From Psychrobacter sp. TAE2020 (lineage in GTDB: Bacteria; Pseudomonadota; Gammaproteobacteria; Pseudomonadales; Moraxellaceae), in contig NZ_JAHLMU010000001.1 in NCBI RefSeq assembly GCF_018919485.1, forward strand, positions 704,907-767,700: 62,794 nucleotides of DNA, written 5' to 3'. The notes under the pieces are model-generated. The model saw only the letters and a program-made list of their open reading frames with translations. It had not been told where the DNA came from and did no database searches. Shown here piece by piece: positions 9,704 to 19,357 of the stretch (positions are counted from its first letter, which is position 1; every line of letters starts with the position of its first letter). The position numbers and the translations under genes were made by a program.

Positions 9704-11500
9704 TCACTTAAAGTCACGCTCATACATCTGCGCATAATAGCTCTTATTCTGTAATAGCTCGTCATGAGTACCAATCTCCACAATCCTACCGTTATCTAGT
9801 ACTGCAATGCGATCGGCGGACTCAATAGTAGTCAGACGATGAGCAATCACTAGGGTAGTACGATCTTTCATAACGTTATCGAGGGCTTGTTGAATATAAT
9901 GCTCGGACTCATTATCTAAAGCACTAGTAGCCTCATCCAATATAAGAATAGGCGAGTCTTTTAGCAAAGCACGGGCGATAGATAAGCGCTGACGCTGACC
10001 GCCAGATAATTGTAAGCCTTCGGCACCGACTTCACTTTGATAGCCTTGGGGCATCTTAGTAATAAAGTCATGAGCAAAGGCATCTTTGGCAGCTCGTTCT
10101 ACCTCAGCTTGCGACTTACTGGCCAAACTACCATAAGCAATATTATTAAATACCGTAGTATTAAATAATACTACTTGTTGATTGACCATAGCAATCTGTG
10201 AGCGCAGACTCTCCAAAGTGATGTCTTCAATAGCCATACCATCCATAGTGATCTGCCCTGAAGTGGTGTTCAAGGTACGAGTCAATAGATTAACTAACGA
10301 GGACTTGCCAGCACCACTTCGGCCCACCAACGCAATGGTTTCGCCAGCACGGATATCTAAGCTAAAATCTTGTAAGGCAATAGTTGAATCAGGATAAACC
10401 AAACTGACTTTATCCAGCTTAATCTCACCGGAAAGTGTGGGACTGAGCACGCCAGTATTTTGCTCTTCAGGCTCATCGAGTAGCGCAAATATAGACTCAC
10501 CAGCGGCGAGGCCTTTTTGCAGCTTTTGATTGATATCAGTTAACGAGCGTACTGGCTTACTGAGTAACCCTGCAGCAGCAATATAAGAGATGAATTCTCC
10601 CGCTGAGATATTATCAATCACTGCAGGGCGTAAAGCTAACCATACCACCACCGACATCGCTATCGCCATTAATAGCTGCACAGCTGGGGTGTTGATACTA
10701 TTAGTTACTACTATCTTCATGCCTTGGCGCAAGTTGCGCTTAGAAGTATTATCGAAACGTTGCGCTTCGTAGGCTTGACCGCCATAATTTTTGACAACTT
10801 GATAACCAGTGACTACCTCATTGGTAATATGACTAACATCACCCATAGTTTGTTGAATATCTTTTGAGAGGGTCAAATAGCGTTTTGAGGCTAAACGAAT
10901 CAGCCATAATATAGGCGGTAACACTAAAAATAAAATTAAGGTTAAACGCCAGTTGCTATATAGCAAAAAGCCAATCAACGCTACTACTGTCAAGCCATCA
11001 CGCAGCAGAGTCTTCATCGAGTCAGTACTAGCTGCGGTGACTTGCTCAACGTCGAAGATAAGTTTAGAGGAAATAGTACCAGAAGGATTGGCTAAATAAA
11101 ACGAGCTAGGTAAGCGCAACAGTTTATTAAACACTTGCACGCGCAGCTCATAGACTAAGTTACGCGATACTAAAGCCGTATAATAGTTACCCAAAAAGCT
11201 ACCCACACCCCGTACGAAGAATAACAGCACAATAATCAGCGGAAACAGATTTTGTTTCGCTTGGTCATTCTGATTGATAGCGTCAGTGATGTATTGCAAT
11301 AGTTTAGCAATCCAAATCTCAGTACCGGCATTGATAGCGAAACCAATGATCGTCAATACTAGTGCCCACCAATACGGCTTTAGATAAGCTAACAGACGGA
11401 ATAGAGTTTTATGCTTAGGAGGTAACGGTAGCGGTGACCCAGACTCTTGCATCTTATCGGCAGAGGTTTTGGTTATATTAGCTTGCAAAGATTGGCTCAT
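9704..11500 (-). CDS. msbA: lipid A export permease/ATP-binding protein MsbA
   Basis: Homodimeric ABC exporter that flips core lipid A across the inner membrane. The N-terminal half (about 35-330) has six hydrophobic segments. The C-terminal nucleotide-binding domain has Walker A GRSGAGKSSL (near 390), signature LSGGQRQRLSIARALL and Walker B ILILDEATSALD, then the H-loop IAHRLTT. 598 aa is near the usual 580-600. GAGG stands 5 bases before the ATG. It is the first gene of the minus-strand run msbA-lpxK-kdsB-holB-pilZ, so the promoter should lie in the 480-base gap to its right. Confidence 0.95.
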   Translation of the reverse strand: MSQSLQANITKTSADKMQESGSPLPLPPKHKTLFRLLAYLKPYWWALVLTIIGFAINAGTEIWIAKLLQYITDAINQNDQAKQNLFPLIIVLLFFVRGVGSFLGNYYTALVSRNLVYELRVQVFNKLLRLPSSFYLANPSGTISSKLIFDVEQVTAASTDSMKTLLRDGLTVVALIGFLLYSNWRLTLILFLVLPPILWLIRLASKRYLTLSKDIQQTMGDVSHITNEVVTGYQVVKNYGGQAYEAQRFDNTSKRNLRQGMKIVVTNSINTPAVQLLMAIAMSVVVWLALRPAVIDNISAGEFISYIAAAGLLSKPVRSLTDINQKLQKGLAAGESIFALLDEPEEQNTGVLSPTLSGEIKLDKVSLVYPDSTIALQDFSLDIRAGETIALVGRSGAGKSSLVNLLTRTLNTTSGQITMDGMAIEDITLESLRSQIAMVNQQVVLFNTTVFNNIAYGSLASKSQAEVERAAKDAFAHDFITKMPQGYQSEVGAEGLQLSGGQRQRLSIARALLKDSPILILDEATSALDNESEHYIQQALDNVMKDRTTLVIAHRLTTIESADRIAVLDNGRIVEIGTHDELLQNKSYYAQMYERDFK

Positions 11501-11980
11501 AAAAGCCTCAGTTTAAATAATGTTTTGTGAGTTTTTCACTTATATAAGGTGGTTAGTCCAATGCAAACCACAGCAATAGCGAGTGACTTATACAATTAAT
11601 AAATTATGACTAATAGTCTAGGATTAACCAAATAAACTATAAGACATAAAGTTAGCAAAAGCACTAGATTGTAGCATTCCACTATTTACGCTATATTGCT
11701 TCAATATAACGGTTATTGACAATATTTAGCAGTAGCTAGTATTTATATATCAATTATATATAAAGGCTACGCGGTGTTGAACAATCATCAGTCAACACTA
11801 GCGATAATTAATGCTGCTCTACAGTAGCTTACTAGAGCTTATAGTGGCATCAATTAGCCAACAGGCATACCGCACTAGTATTTAAGTTTAAAAACCCTAG
11901 CTTGCCTGCCATACATCTTACTGCTACTACTGCTTAATGAGATAGTTATCTGTTAGTCAAAATATTTATCATTGAGAAGG
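11501..11980. other. 480-bp intergenic region between parB and msbA
   Basis: Both flanking genes are on the minus strand, so this holds the parB 3' end and the msbA promoter. It is AT-rich (for example the TATATATCAATTATATATA stretch near 11745) and has no supported reading frame or strong hairpin. Confidence 0.45.
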
Positions 11981-13159
11981 TTAATGCTGTGCCGCCAACT
12001 GTTCAATCAAAGCGACTAGTTGCTGTTGATCATGGAAAAATATCTCCACACTACCTTGACCATCTTTTTTATGCTTAAGCTTAACTTCTGCTCCCAACGC
12101 GTCAGTCAGACGCTGAGTCATACGCTGAGCGTCATGGCTTACTACTGCCGCCACAGGATCAGCTTTTACTGGGGGTTGTAAAATAGATTTAACCAATTTT
12201 TCAGCTTCACGCACGGTCATACCACCATCAATAATTTTCTGGGCAATAATCGGTTGTTGTTCTGAGGATAGGGCCAATAGCGTGCGAGCATGACCCATAT
12301 CTAAAGCGCTATTAGCTAAGTGGTCTTTAACTGTGTCATGGAGCTGATTAAGCCGTAGTAGGTTCGATACTGTAGTGCGGGCTTTACCAACCACTTCGGC
12401 AATCATCGCATGACTCATGCCGAATTCTGTATGGAAACGTTGTAGAGCAGCGGCTTGCTCAATCACCGATAGATCTTCACGCTGAATATTCTCAATCAAC
12501 GCTAAGGCAATAGCTAACTCATCAGACAACGCTCGTTCAATCGCTGGAATGACCGCTTTACCTGCCATTTTTGCTGCACGCCAACGCCGCTCACCAGCAA
12601 TAATTTCGTGAGTAACTATAGCCGTGCTTTTATCTTCAGTTGCTAGCAAGGGTCGAATAACAATAGGCTGCATCACCCCATGCTGCTCAATAGAAGAAGC
12701 TAGTTCTGCCAATGCAGTCTCACTCATATCACGACGGGGCTGGTATTTCCCTGCTTGCAATTTCATCACATCAATCTGTATCAGACTGATCTGATCTTCA
12801 CTAGCGCCAGTATCAATCTGACTACGTACTTTAAGAGTGCTAGCTTTACTATTAGCACCACTATTACGTACTGTACGAGTGCGATTAGCGGCCTTTGCAG
12901 TTTTAGTTTCGGTTTTAGTACTTATTGTATCAACAGCTGACTGCTCAGCGCTCCCATTACTACCTTTAGTAGGCTTAGAGTCAATAGCCTCTGACGAGAC
13001 ACTTAATGCTGTAGCTGGCAAGGTTTCTTCTACTGCTAGGTCATGATGCACAACCCTATCATCTCGTAAAGCAGAGGCGGTGATTTGCTTTTCTTTTTTG
13101 ATTGATCCCAATAGGGCATCTAGACCTCGATTGGCAGCCAAACCTCGTTTTTTCGCCAT
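11981..13159 (-). CDS. parB: chromosome partitioning protein ParB
   Basis: CTP-dependent DNA clamp that loads at parS and spreads, organising the origin region for segregation with ParA. The N-terminal ParA-interaction peptide KKRGLAANRGLDALLGS is intact. The ParB/Srx CTPase domain contains LQAGKYQPRR and GERRWRAA, and the HTH (SHAMIAEVVGKARTTVSNLLR) and dimerisation domain follow. 392 aa is about 100 longer than usual because of a Ser/Thr/Ala/Lys-rich linker between residues 25 and 125. AAAGGATAGG precedes the ATG. It is the last gene of rsmG-parA-parB, a chromosomal arrangement usually close to oriC. Confidence 0.95.
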   Translation of the reverse strand: MAKKRGLAANRGLDALLGSIKKEKQITASALRDDRVVHHDLAVEETLPATALSVSSEAIDSKPTKGSNGSAEQSAVDTISTKTETKTAKAANRTRTVRNSGANSKASTLKVRSQIDTGASEDQISLIQIDVMKLQAGKYQPRRDMSETALAELASSIEQHGVMQPIVIRPLLATEDKSTAIVTHEIIAGERRWRAAKMAGKAVIPAIERALSDELAIALALIENIQREDLSVIEQAAALQRFHTEFGMSHAMIAEVVGKARTTVSNLLRLNQLHDTVKDHLANSALDMGHARTLLALSSEQQPIIAQKIIDGGMTVREAEKLVKSILQPPVKADPVAAVVSHDAQRMTQRLTDALGAEVKLKHKKDGQGSVEIFFHDQQQLVALIEQLAAQH

Positions 13160-13262
13160 GATTACCTATCCTTTAATACTAAAATAAAAGCCGCTTGCTG
13201 GTTAATAACGGCTTACTAATGACTACAGTAGTTACTGCTAAATATGTTCGCCACTTAACCCA

Positions 13263-14057
13263 TTACTTAGCGGGTTTTTTTGGGCTTTGCTTAATCACTT
13301 CTGCTGCCAGTTGTTGATAAGCCATCGCCCCTTTTGAGCTTTTATCAAACATCAATATCGGCATGCCATGGGCAGGCGCTTCTGCCAAACGAATATTTCT
13401 TGGGATATGGGTTTTGTACATGATATCGCCAAAATGGGCTTGTAGCTCAGCAGAAACATCGTTGGCTAAAGTGTTACGAGCATCAAATAAGGTTCTGACT
13501 ACACCGCGTATATATAGAGGTGGGTTCAGCTCTGTCAACCGCTCGATAGTCTGCGATAGATCGGCTAAACCTTCTAGTGCATAATATTCGCACTGCATCG
13601 GAATAATCACGCTGTCAGTAGCAATCAAAGCGTTAATAGTCAACAAGTTCAAGCTGGGCGCACAGTCCATAACAATATAATCATAGGCCTTTTTTTGCGC
13701 TTGCTGTTGATCAGCTACTAATACCTGCATAGCTGTCTTTAATAATTCGTGACTATTGGTCTGCCCCATCAAGGTAATATCCATACCCGCCAGCTCACGA
13801 TTGGCACCGATTACATCGAAACCTGCTGGACTTCTGACGGTGGCTTGCTGCAAGGAAACCCCATCGAGCAGAACGTCAGCTATAGTCAGCTCCAAATCGT
13901 TCTTGTCCAAGCCTGTTCCTGAGGTTGCATTGCCTTGTGGGTCTAAGTCAATCAGCAGTACACGCTTGCGCTTGGCCGCCAAACTGGCCGTCAAATTTAC
14001 CGCCGTTGTGGTCTTACCAACGCCGCCTTTTTGATTGGCAATTGCTATGATTTCCAT
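13263..14057 (-). CDS. parA: chromosome partitioning ATPase ParA (Soj)
   Basis: Walker-type ATPase that binds DNA nonspecifically and moves ParB-parS complexes. The start chosen gives MEIIAIANQKGGVGKTTTAV, the canonical N-terminus with the deviant Walker A KGGVGKTT, and a 264-aa protein of normal length. The frame is open a further 34 codons upstream (to 14159), but those residues are atypical and I reject them. The motifs LLIDLDPQGNAT and YIVMDCAPSL are present. It is followed by parB after about 100 bases and preceded by rsmG. Confidence 0.94.
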   Translation of the reverse strand: MEIIAIANQKGGVGKTTTAVNLTASLAAKRKRVLLIDLDPQGNATSGTGLDKNDLELTIADVLLDGVSLQQATVRSPAGFDVIGANRELAGMDITLMGQTNSHELLKTAMQVLVADQQQAQKKAYDYIVMDCAPSLNLLTINALIATDSVIIPMQCEYYALEGLADLSQTIERLTELNPPLYIRGVVRTLFDARNTLANDVSAELQAHFGDIMYKTHIPRNIRLAEAPAHGMPILMFDKSSKGAMAYQQLAAEVIKQSPKKPAK

Positions 14058-14258
14058 ACACTCACTCAATTTGATTAATTTGGCGCTTATCACTAGCGCC
14101 TGTTTTATTATTAATAGGTTTATTCTACTCGGCAGTATAGTTGCTCTACAGCGGCGCACTTAGTAGTATCACCCTAACTTTATCGTTAAAAACAGCTTAT
14201 AAAACGGGCTATCAGCAAAAGCTGGTTAGTCGACCTATTGAACAGGCCGTAGCATGCG

Positions 14259-15011
14259 CTAGCCTATTTTAGATAGTTCAATCAAATGCCGACTGTCGTC
14301 TAAACCAGGAACCGTTAACTTAATAGTTTCAATTTGCCACTGTTGATTTAACGCTTGTAACTCTTCAGTGGTTGGCGCTTTTCCTTTCATCGCAAATAAA
14401 TGACCACTTGCAGCTAGCTTGGGCTCAGCAGCCAATACAAAATCAGTCAAACTAGCAAAAGCTCTAGAAGTTACCACTTCATATTGTCCTTCATGGGCTT
14501 CAATACGTGCCGCAATAGGCTGTACATTATGTAGACCAAGCTCACTGCTGACTTGCTTAATAAAACGAATCTTTTTTTGATTGCTATCGAGAGCGCTACA
14601 CTGGCGTTCAGGCTGACAAATAGCAATAATAACTGCTGGTAGTCCAGCGCCTGTACCGATATCCAACAAAGCCCCAGCTGGCAAATGCGTTATAATAGCC
14701 AAGCAATCGATAACATGCTTAATCAAGGCCTCTTTAGGCTCAGTAATAGCAGTTAGATTATAAGCTTTGTTCCATAGCAATAGCTGGTCTAAGTACAACA
14801 ACAATTGACGCTGCTGGTTATGATCTAATGACAAACCCAGCGACTGTACTGCTTGCGCTAATATATCAGCTAAATGAGGCAGTTGTGCAGCAATTTTTAC
14901 AAACCCAGTAGTGTCGATAGCCATGTTGGCCTGCTGACTCGCTGCTTGATTGGTAGTATTATTCGAGGGTGTAAAAGGGCTTTTAATAGCGCCATTAGCA
15001 GAAGCTGACAT
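14259..15011 (-). CDS. rsmG: 16S rRNA (guanine-527-N7)-methyltransferase RsmG
   Basis: Methylates G527 of 16S rRNA using S-adenosylmethionine (old name GidB). The SAM motif LLDIGTGAGLPAVIIAI and the segment YNLTAI identify it. 250 aa is about 40 longer than usual; the excess is an N-terminal Ala/Asn/Gln/Ser-rich tail, and an in-frame ATG at residue 30 would give a conventional length. AGGA lies 11 bases before the first ATG. It is the first gene of the rsmG-parA-parB cluster and divergent from the Lon-family gene across 290 bases. Confidence 0.93.
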   Translation of the reverse strand: MSASANGAIKSPFTPSNNTTNQAASQQANMAIDTTGFVKIAAQLPHLADILAQAVQSLGLSLDHNQQRQLLLYLDQLLLWNKAYNLTAITEPKEALIKHVIDCLAIITHLPAGALLDIGTGAGLPAVIIAICQPERQCSALDSNQKKIRFIKQVSSELGLHNVQPIAARIEAHEGQYEVVTSRAFASLTDFVLAAEPKLAASGHLFAMKGKAPTTEELQALNQQWQIETIKLTVPGLDDSRHLIELSKIG

Positions 15012-15301
15012 ACAACGAGTTATCCTGTTTTGACACGTGAACCGACTATTTTATCATGCAGGCTGCCCCTTGAATAGTTGCAGATTGCCTCAATGTCCGA
15101 CATCTTATACTATCTACGCTTAGATTGACGATTTATTCGGTTTTAATCCTCTTTACAAGCTAAAAACCGTATTAGTAGACCTACTGATTTTAGCCTCTAT
15201 AGTAGTTTTACTTGCTCAATGTTTAACGCTACGACTTTTAAACCTTAACAACGCAAGCTTTATCTATTAAGCTTTACAAATTTTGAGATAGTTTACCGCT
15301 T

Positions 15302-18058
15302 ATGATTGAACAGCCTTACACCGCGATGACCCAAACATCAGCTAACACTGATATTAATGATAGGCTCACTAATGATACAGCTATAACAGAAACTATAGCC
15401 GCTGAAGTGAGTTCGGCAGCTGAGTCATTACCGCATCCTATTTTGGCAGAAGTCAATGACCGTTGCTTTATCTCAGAGGAGCATCTAAAACGCTACACTG
15501 AGCCTAGCCAACTGCCGACAGACACTCGTACGGCAGATGATCTAGACGTGGGTTTTGGTCAGCAGCGTGCTATTAAAGCCTTACGGACAGCTTTAGATAT
15601 TAATGCTAGTGGCTATCATGTGTTCGCTGCTGGTGAGAATGGCTTAGGTAAGCGCACTATTATCACTCGTTTGCTACAACGCATCGCTAGTGATGCACCA
15701 ACGCCTGATGATTGGGTCTATGTGCATAACTTCACTGACCCACGTAAGCCTTTGGCCTTACGATTGCATACGGGACAAGGGCTACTATTAAAGCAGCAAG
15801 TCAATACCTTGTGGCAACAAGCCAGCAAGCGCTTGAATCAACGTTTCCGTAGCGATCACTATCAAAGTAAAATAGAAGCCATTAACAATACCTCTCAGCA
15901 GCAAGAAAGCCAAGCTTATGATGCACTCAATGCTGAAGGCAAAGCTTATGACTTAACCCTGAGCTTTCGACCTTATGATAATAAAGCAGTCTTTGTCCAT
16001 CCTAGCCAGCTAGCAACTTCGACTGATAGCTCGGCAGCTGACAATGCCATGACTGCTGAGTCAGTAACTGAGCAAAGTTACGAGAGTAAGCTGGACAACT
16101 TCGTCCAAAAAAACCACATGCAAAAGCGTCTTAGCCAGCTGACTATCACTTTAGAGCAATTAGAAGATGAAGCCAACGCTAGCATTGAAACGCTACATCG
16201 TGACATAGCGCAGCGTGCTCTTGAGCCTCTATTCATCCCTATTTATGAGCAGTTTTCGGCTCAGCCACTAGTAATAGACTATTTAAAAACGATGCTTGCC
16301 GATATGATTACTCATGTTGAGCGTATCGTTAATGCCGATGATGAGAAATTTGTCGCAGCAGTATTGGGGGCTACGCCTAGCCGTTATACCGTGAACGTTA
16401 TGGTCAGTCACCAGCCTGATGAGGGTGTACCCGTTATCTTTGAGAACTTACCCACTCATCTCAATCTATTAGGTCATGTTGAGCAAGTCACACAATCAGG
16501 GACGGTTATTACTGATGTCAGTATGATACGGGCTGGAGCTTTGCATCGTGCTAATGGCGGTTATTTATTACTCGAAGCTAGCCAAGTTCTTGAGCATCCC
16601 TATGCTTGGCAAGGGCTAAAGCGTGCTTTGCAGACTCGTAAAATAAAACTATCAAGCCTTGAACAAATTCTGGCATTGACTGGTAGCTTATCGCTAGAAC
16701 CATCGCCTATTGAGCTTGATATAAAAGTAATCCTGTTAGGAGAAGCTGATTTATATTATGAGTTATTAGAGCTTGAGCCTGAGTTTGATGCGGTGTTTAA
16801 GATTCGTGCTGACTTTCATGATGATGTCATCCGTACTAGCGAGCACGAATTAGCGCTAGTCGCTAAAATGGCTGATATTATTGATTATGCTGACCTTTGC
16901 CCTTTTGATAGTGAGGCACAAGCTACTTTACTAGAACACTTAAGCTTACAAGCTGAAGACCAAAACCGCTTGAGCCTACATAGTGATCGTCTCATCAAGC
17001 TATTACATGAGTCCAACCGCCATGCCCGCTTACAAGATCAGGAGATAGTCACCGCTAGCCATGTTATCCAAGCCATCGCTGATATGGATGAGCGCTCAGG
17101 ATACTTGCGTGACTTGTATTGGCAGGAGCTCAAAAACGGTCAGCAACTTATAAATACTGATGGCGGAGCTGTCGGACAAGTCAATGCGCTAACCGTAGTC
17201 AGCTATGCTGATAGCGAATTTGGCATGCCCGCACGTTTGACCGCCTTGATTCAGCCTAATATTGGTACTGGTGATATTTTAGATATCGAGCGTGATGTCG
17301 AACTGGGCGGCAGCTTGCATGCCAAAGGTATGCTGATTATGACTAGCTATCTGCGTGCCTTGTTCAGTCAGCATCATGCGTTGAACTTTAGTGCCTCCTT
17401 AGCCTTTGAACAAAGTTACGCTCATATCGATGGTGACAGCGCTACGGTTAGCGAAGCTTGTGCCCTGCTCTCAGCACTGGCCAACGTCCCTATCAACCAA
17501 GCCTTTGCTATTACTGGCTCGATGAACCAGTTGGGTGAAGTCCAAGCGGTTGGCGGCATTAATGCTAAGATAGCCGGCTTCTTCGATGCCTGTCGTGAGC
17601 AAAGCTTAACTGGTCAACAAGGGGTAGTGATTCCAATGGCCAACGTCAAGCACTTGATGTTACGTGATGATATTATTGAGGCAGTCGCAGCCGGACAATT
17701 CTATGTTTATGGGGTCAATACTCTTAGCGAAGCGCTGACGCTAATGACTGGACTACCTATCGATACTATGAACAAAAAAGGCCGCTATCGTAAAGACACC
17801 TTATTTGGTAAAGTATTACAGCGCTTGATGTTATGGGATGAAAATCAAGCCAATGCTAATGCCGATGATCTAGAAGATAAAAAGTCTAAGAAAAAGAAGG
17901 CGGCAAAGAAAAAAGCTAAAAATAAGAAAAAGCCTAAACAAAAACCTGAAGATAGAGCGGCTGACTTAGGTAAAAAAAACCACGGTAAAGCTGAGAACGA
18001 TAAAAGTCATATGCATTCTGAACAGCCACACGCAACGGCAGATAACACTTCCGCTTAA
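15302..18058 (+). CDS. Lon-family ATP-dependent protease (AAA+ / S16 peptidase)
   Basis: Predicted ATP-driven serine-lysine protease of the Lon-related type (YcbZ/LonH-like), not classical LonA: there is no LonA N-terminal domain. Walker A is GENGLGKRT (residues about 111-119). A long helical insert follows (about 170-350). The C-terminal S16 domain has catalytic Ser713 in DGDSA and Lys756 in GGINAK; their 43-residue spacing equals that of E. coli Lon (S679/K722). 918 aa is longer than YcbZ (586 aa). The final 65 residues carry a striking lysine-rich tail (about 855-900). The ribosome site is weak (GAGA). The WYL regulator follows on the same strand after 100 bases. Confidence 0.9.
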   Translation: MIEQPYTAMTQTSANTDINDRLTNDTAITETIAAEVSSAAESLPHPILAEVNDRCFISEEHLKRYTEPSQLPTDTRTADDLDVGFGQQRAIKALRTALDINASGYHVFAAGENGLGKRTIITRLLQRIASDAPTPDDWVYVHNFTDPRKPLALRLHTGQGLLLKQQVNTLWQQASKRLNQRFRSDHYQSKIEAINNTSQQQESQAYDALNAEGKAYDLTLSFRPYDNKAVFVHPSQLATSTDSSAADNAMTAESVTEQSYESKLDNFVQKNHMQKRLSQLTITLEQLEDEANASIETLHRDIAQRALEPLFIPIYEQFSAQPLVIDYLKTMLADMITHVERIVNADDEKFVAAVLGATPSRYTVNVMVSHQPDEGVPVIFENLPTHLNLLGHVEQVTQSGTVITDVSMIRAGALHRANGGYLLLEASQVLEHPYAWQGLKRALQTRKIKLSSLEQILALTGSLSLEPSPIELDIKVILLGEADLYYELLELEPEFDAVFKIRADFHDDVIRTSEHELALVAKMADIIDYADLCPFDSEAQATLLEHLSLQAEDQNRLSLHSDRLIKLLHESNRHARLQDQEIVTASHVIQAIADMDERSGYLRDLYWQELKNGQQLINTDGGAVGQVNALTVVSYADSEFGMPARLTALIQPNIGTGDILDIERDVELGGSLHAKGMLIMTSYLRALFSQHHALNFSASLAFEQSYAHIDGDSATVSEACALLSALANVPINQAFAITGSMNQLGEVQAVGGINAKIAGFFDACREQSLTGQQGVVIPMANVKHLMLRDDIIEAVAAGQFYVYGVNTLSEALTLMTGLPIDTMNKKGRYRKDTLFGKVLQRLMLWDENQANANADDLEDKKSKKKKAAKKKAKNKKKPKQKPEDRAADLGKKNHGKAENDKSHMHSEQPHATADNTSA

Positions 18059-18158
18059 GCTAAAAGGTCAGTAATCTAGCCTAGACGCTACTGAAATTTT
18101 CTGCGATGATAAAATCACCTAGCGCTAAGCAAGATTAATCTATAAAGGTAATCTCTTC

Positions 18159-19244
18159 ATGACTGAGCAAGATAGCAATACTATTAGTGCTGACAATACC
18201 AATAATAGCAAAGATAGTGATAGCCGTAAGAATGCGGCCAATCGCCATGGGGCTGCCACTACTGCTCGTCAATGGCAAGTGTTATCGCAGCTGCAGCGCA
18301 ATCGTTGGGTAGGCACTACTCATATTTATGAGCAGCTCATGTTGGCAGGTTTTGATATCAGTTTGCGCACAGTACAAAGAGACCTCAATGCCTTAGCTAA
18401 ACGCTTTCCTATCGAAAAAAATAATGCCAATCCGCAAGGGTGGCGTTGGTGTGATGATGCTCCATTACAGAGCTTACCGCATATGAACTTATCACAAGCG
18501 GTTGCTTTTAATATGGTTGAGGCCAATCTTACCCAGTTATTACCGCCCGCTATTTTAGATGAGTTATTTCCTTGGTTTGATCTGGCACGACGACAGCTCA
18601 AAAACAGTAAAGTCACCCATTCTTGGATTGATAGAGTACGCATCGAACCGGCTACTCAACCGCTGATTGCCCCGCATATAGACTTGCATAGTAAAGACAA
18701 CATCTATCATGCCCTTTTTTACCAATTGCAGATTCAAGCTTGTTATACCCGTAGCAATAAATCGCAAGCTAGCGAATATACCCTCAATCCTATTGCTATT
18801 ATTCAGCGCGGAGTTATTATTTACTTATTAGCCACTCGTACTGATGATTCAAAAGCCATTATTCGTACTTTTGCTCTGCACCGCTTTGCCAGTGTTGAGC
18901 TGTTAGAAACAGCAGCACAAACTCCTGACAATTTCCAACTAGATAGCTATTTAGATGCGGGCAGCATGGGCTTTACCCACCCTCTACTTAGCCAATTGCC
19001 TGATCACGGAAAGAACAGCGCCATTGAGCTACATTTCACTCAAAAGGCTGGTAGAAGTCTGACTGAAAGTAAATTAAGCGATGATCAAACGGTGATAATG
19101 AATGATGACGATACGCTAACGATAACGGCAACCATCAATTTGACCTCACAGCTAGTATGGTGGTTACGTGGGTTCGGTAAAGGGTTATTAGCCGCCAAGC
19201 CCCAACTACTTTATCAAGCGGTCTCTGATATAGATTTGGAATAA
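18159..19244 (+). CDS. HTH/WYL-domain transcriptional regulator
   Basis: DNA-binding regulator with a ligand-sensing WYL domain. Residues about 30-95 form a DeoR/HTH_11-type winged helix (recognition region FDISLRTVQRDLNALAKRF). The WYL domain covers about 195-255, with YTLNPIAIIQRGVIIYLLA as its core. A C-terminal extension ends at 361 aa, a usual length. AAGGTAA precedes the ATG. It lies between the Lon-family protease and the TerD-domain gene, all on the plus strand with short gaps, so the three may be functionally linked. WYL proteins often control stress, defence or DNA-damage genes, but the target here is not shown. Confidence 0.87.
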   Translation: MTEQDSNTISADNTNNSKDSDSRKNAANRHGAATTARQWQVLSQLQRNRWVGTTHIYEQLMLAGFDISLRTVQRDLNALAKRFPIEKNNANPQGWRWCDDAPLQSLPHMNLSQAVAFNMVEANLTQLLPPAILDELFPWFDLARRQLKNSKVTHSWIDRVRIEPATQPLIAPHIDLHSKDNIYHALFYQLQIQACYTRSNKSQASEYTLNPIAIIQRGVIIYLLATRTDDSKAIIRTFALHRFASVELLETAAQTPDNFQLDSYLDAGSMGFTHPLLSQLPDHGKNSAIELHFTQKAGRSLTESKLSDDQTVIMNDDDTLTITATINLTSQLVWWLRGFGKGLLAAKPQLLYQAVSDIDLE

Positions 19245-19357
19245 CAGCGCACTAAAAGCTTCTTTATAAAAATGCCTGTCTATACCAGTACCTACTAAAA
19301 TCAATAGTCAGTAAAATCAATAGCAACTAAAATAAATCAGCTTTAGCAAGGAATATT

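Noticed and set aside
14058..14159. Longer ParA reading frame
   Set aside because: The extra 34 residues are basic and atypical, and the start at 14057 gives the canonical N-terminus.
11981..15011. parAB taken as evidence of a plasmid
   Set aside because: The order rsmG-parA-parB and the surrounding core genes mark the chromosomal partition locus.
15026..15043. CACGTG core near rsmG that resembles a parS site
   Set aside because: The flanks (TTTTGA and AACCGA) match the parS consensus TGTTTCACGTGAAACA poorly outside the core; no good parS was found in the window.
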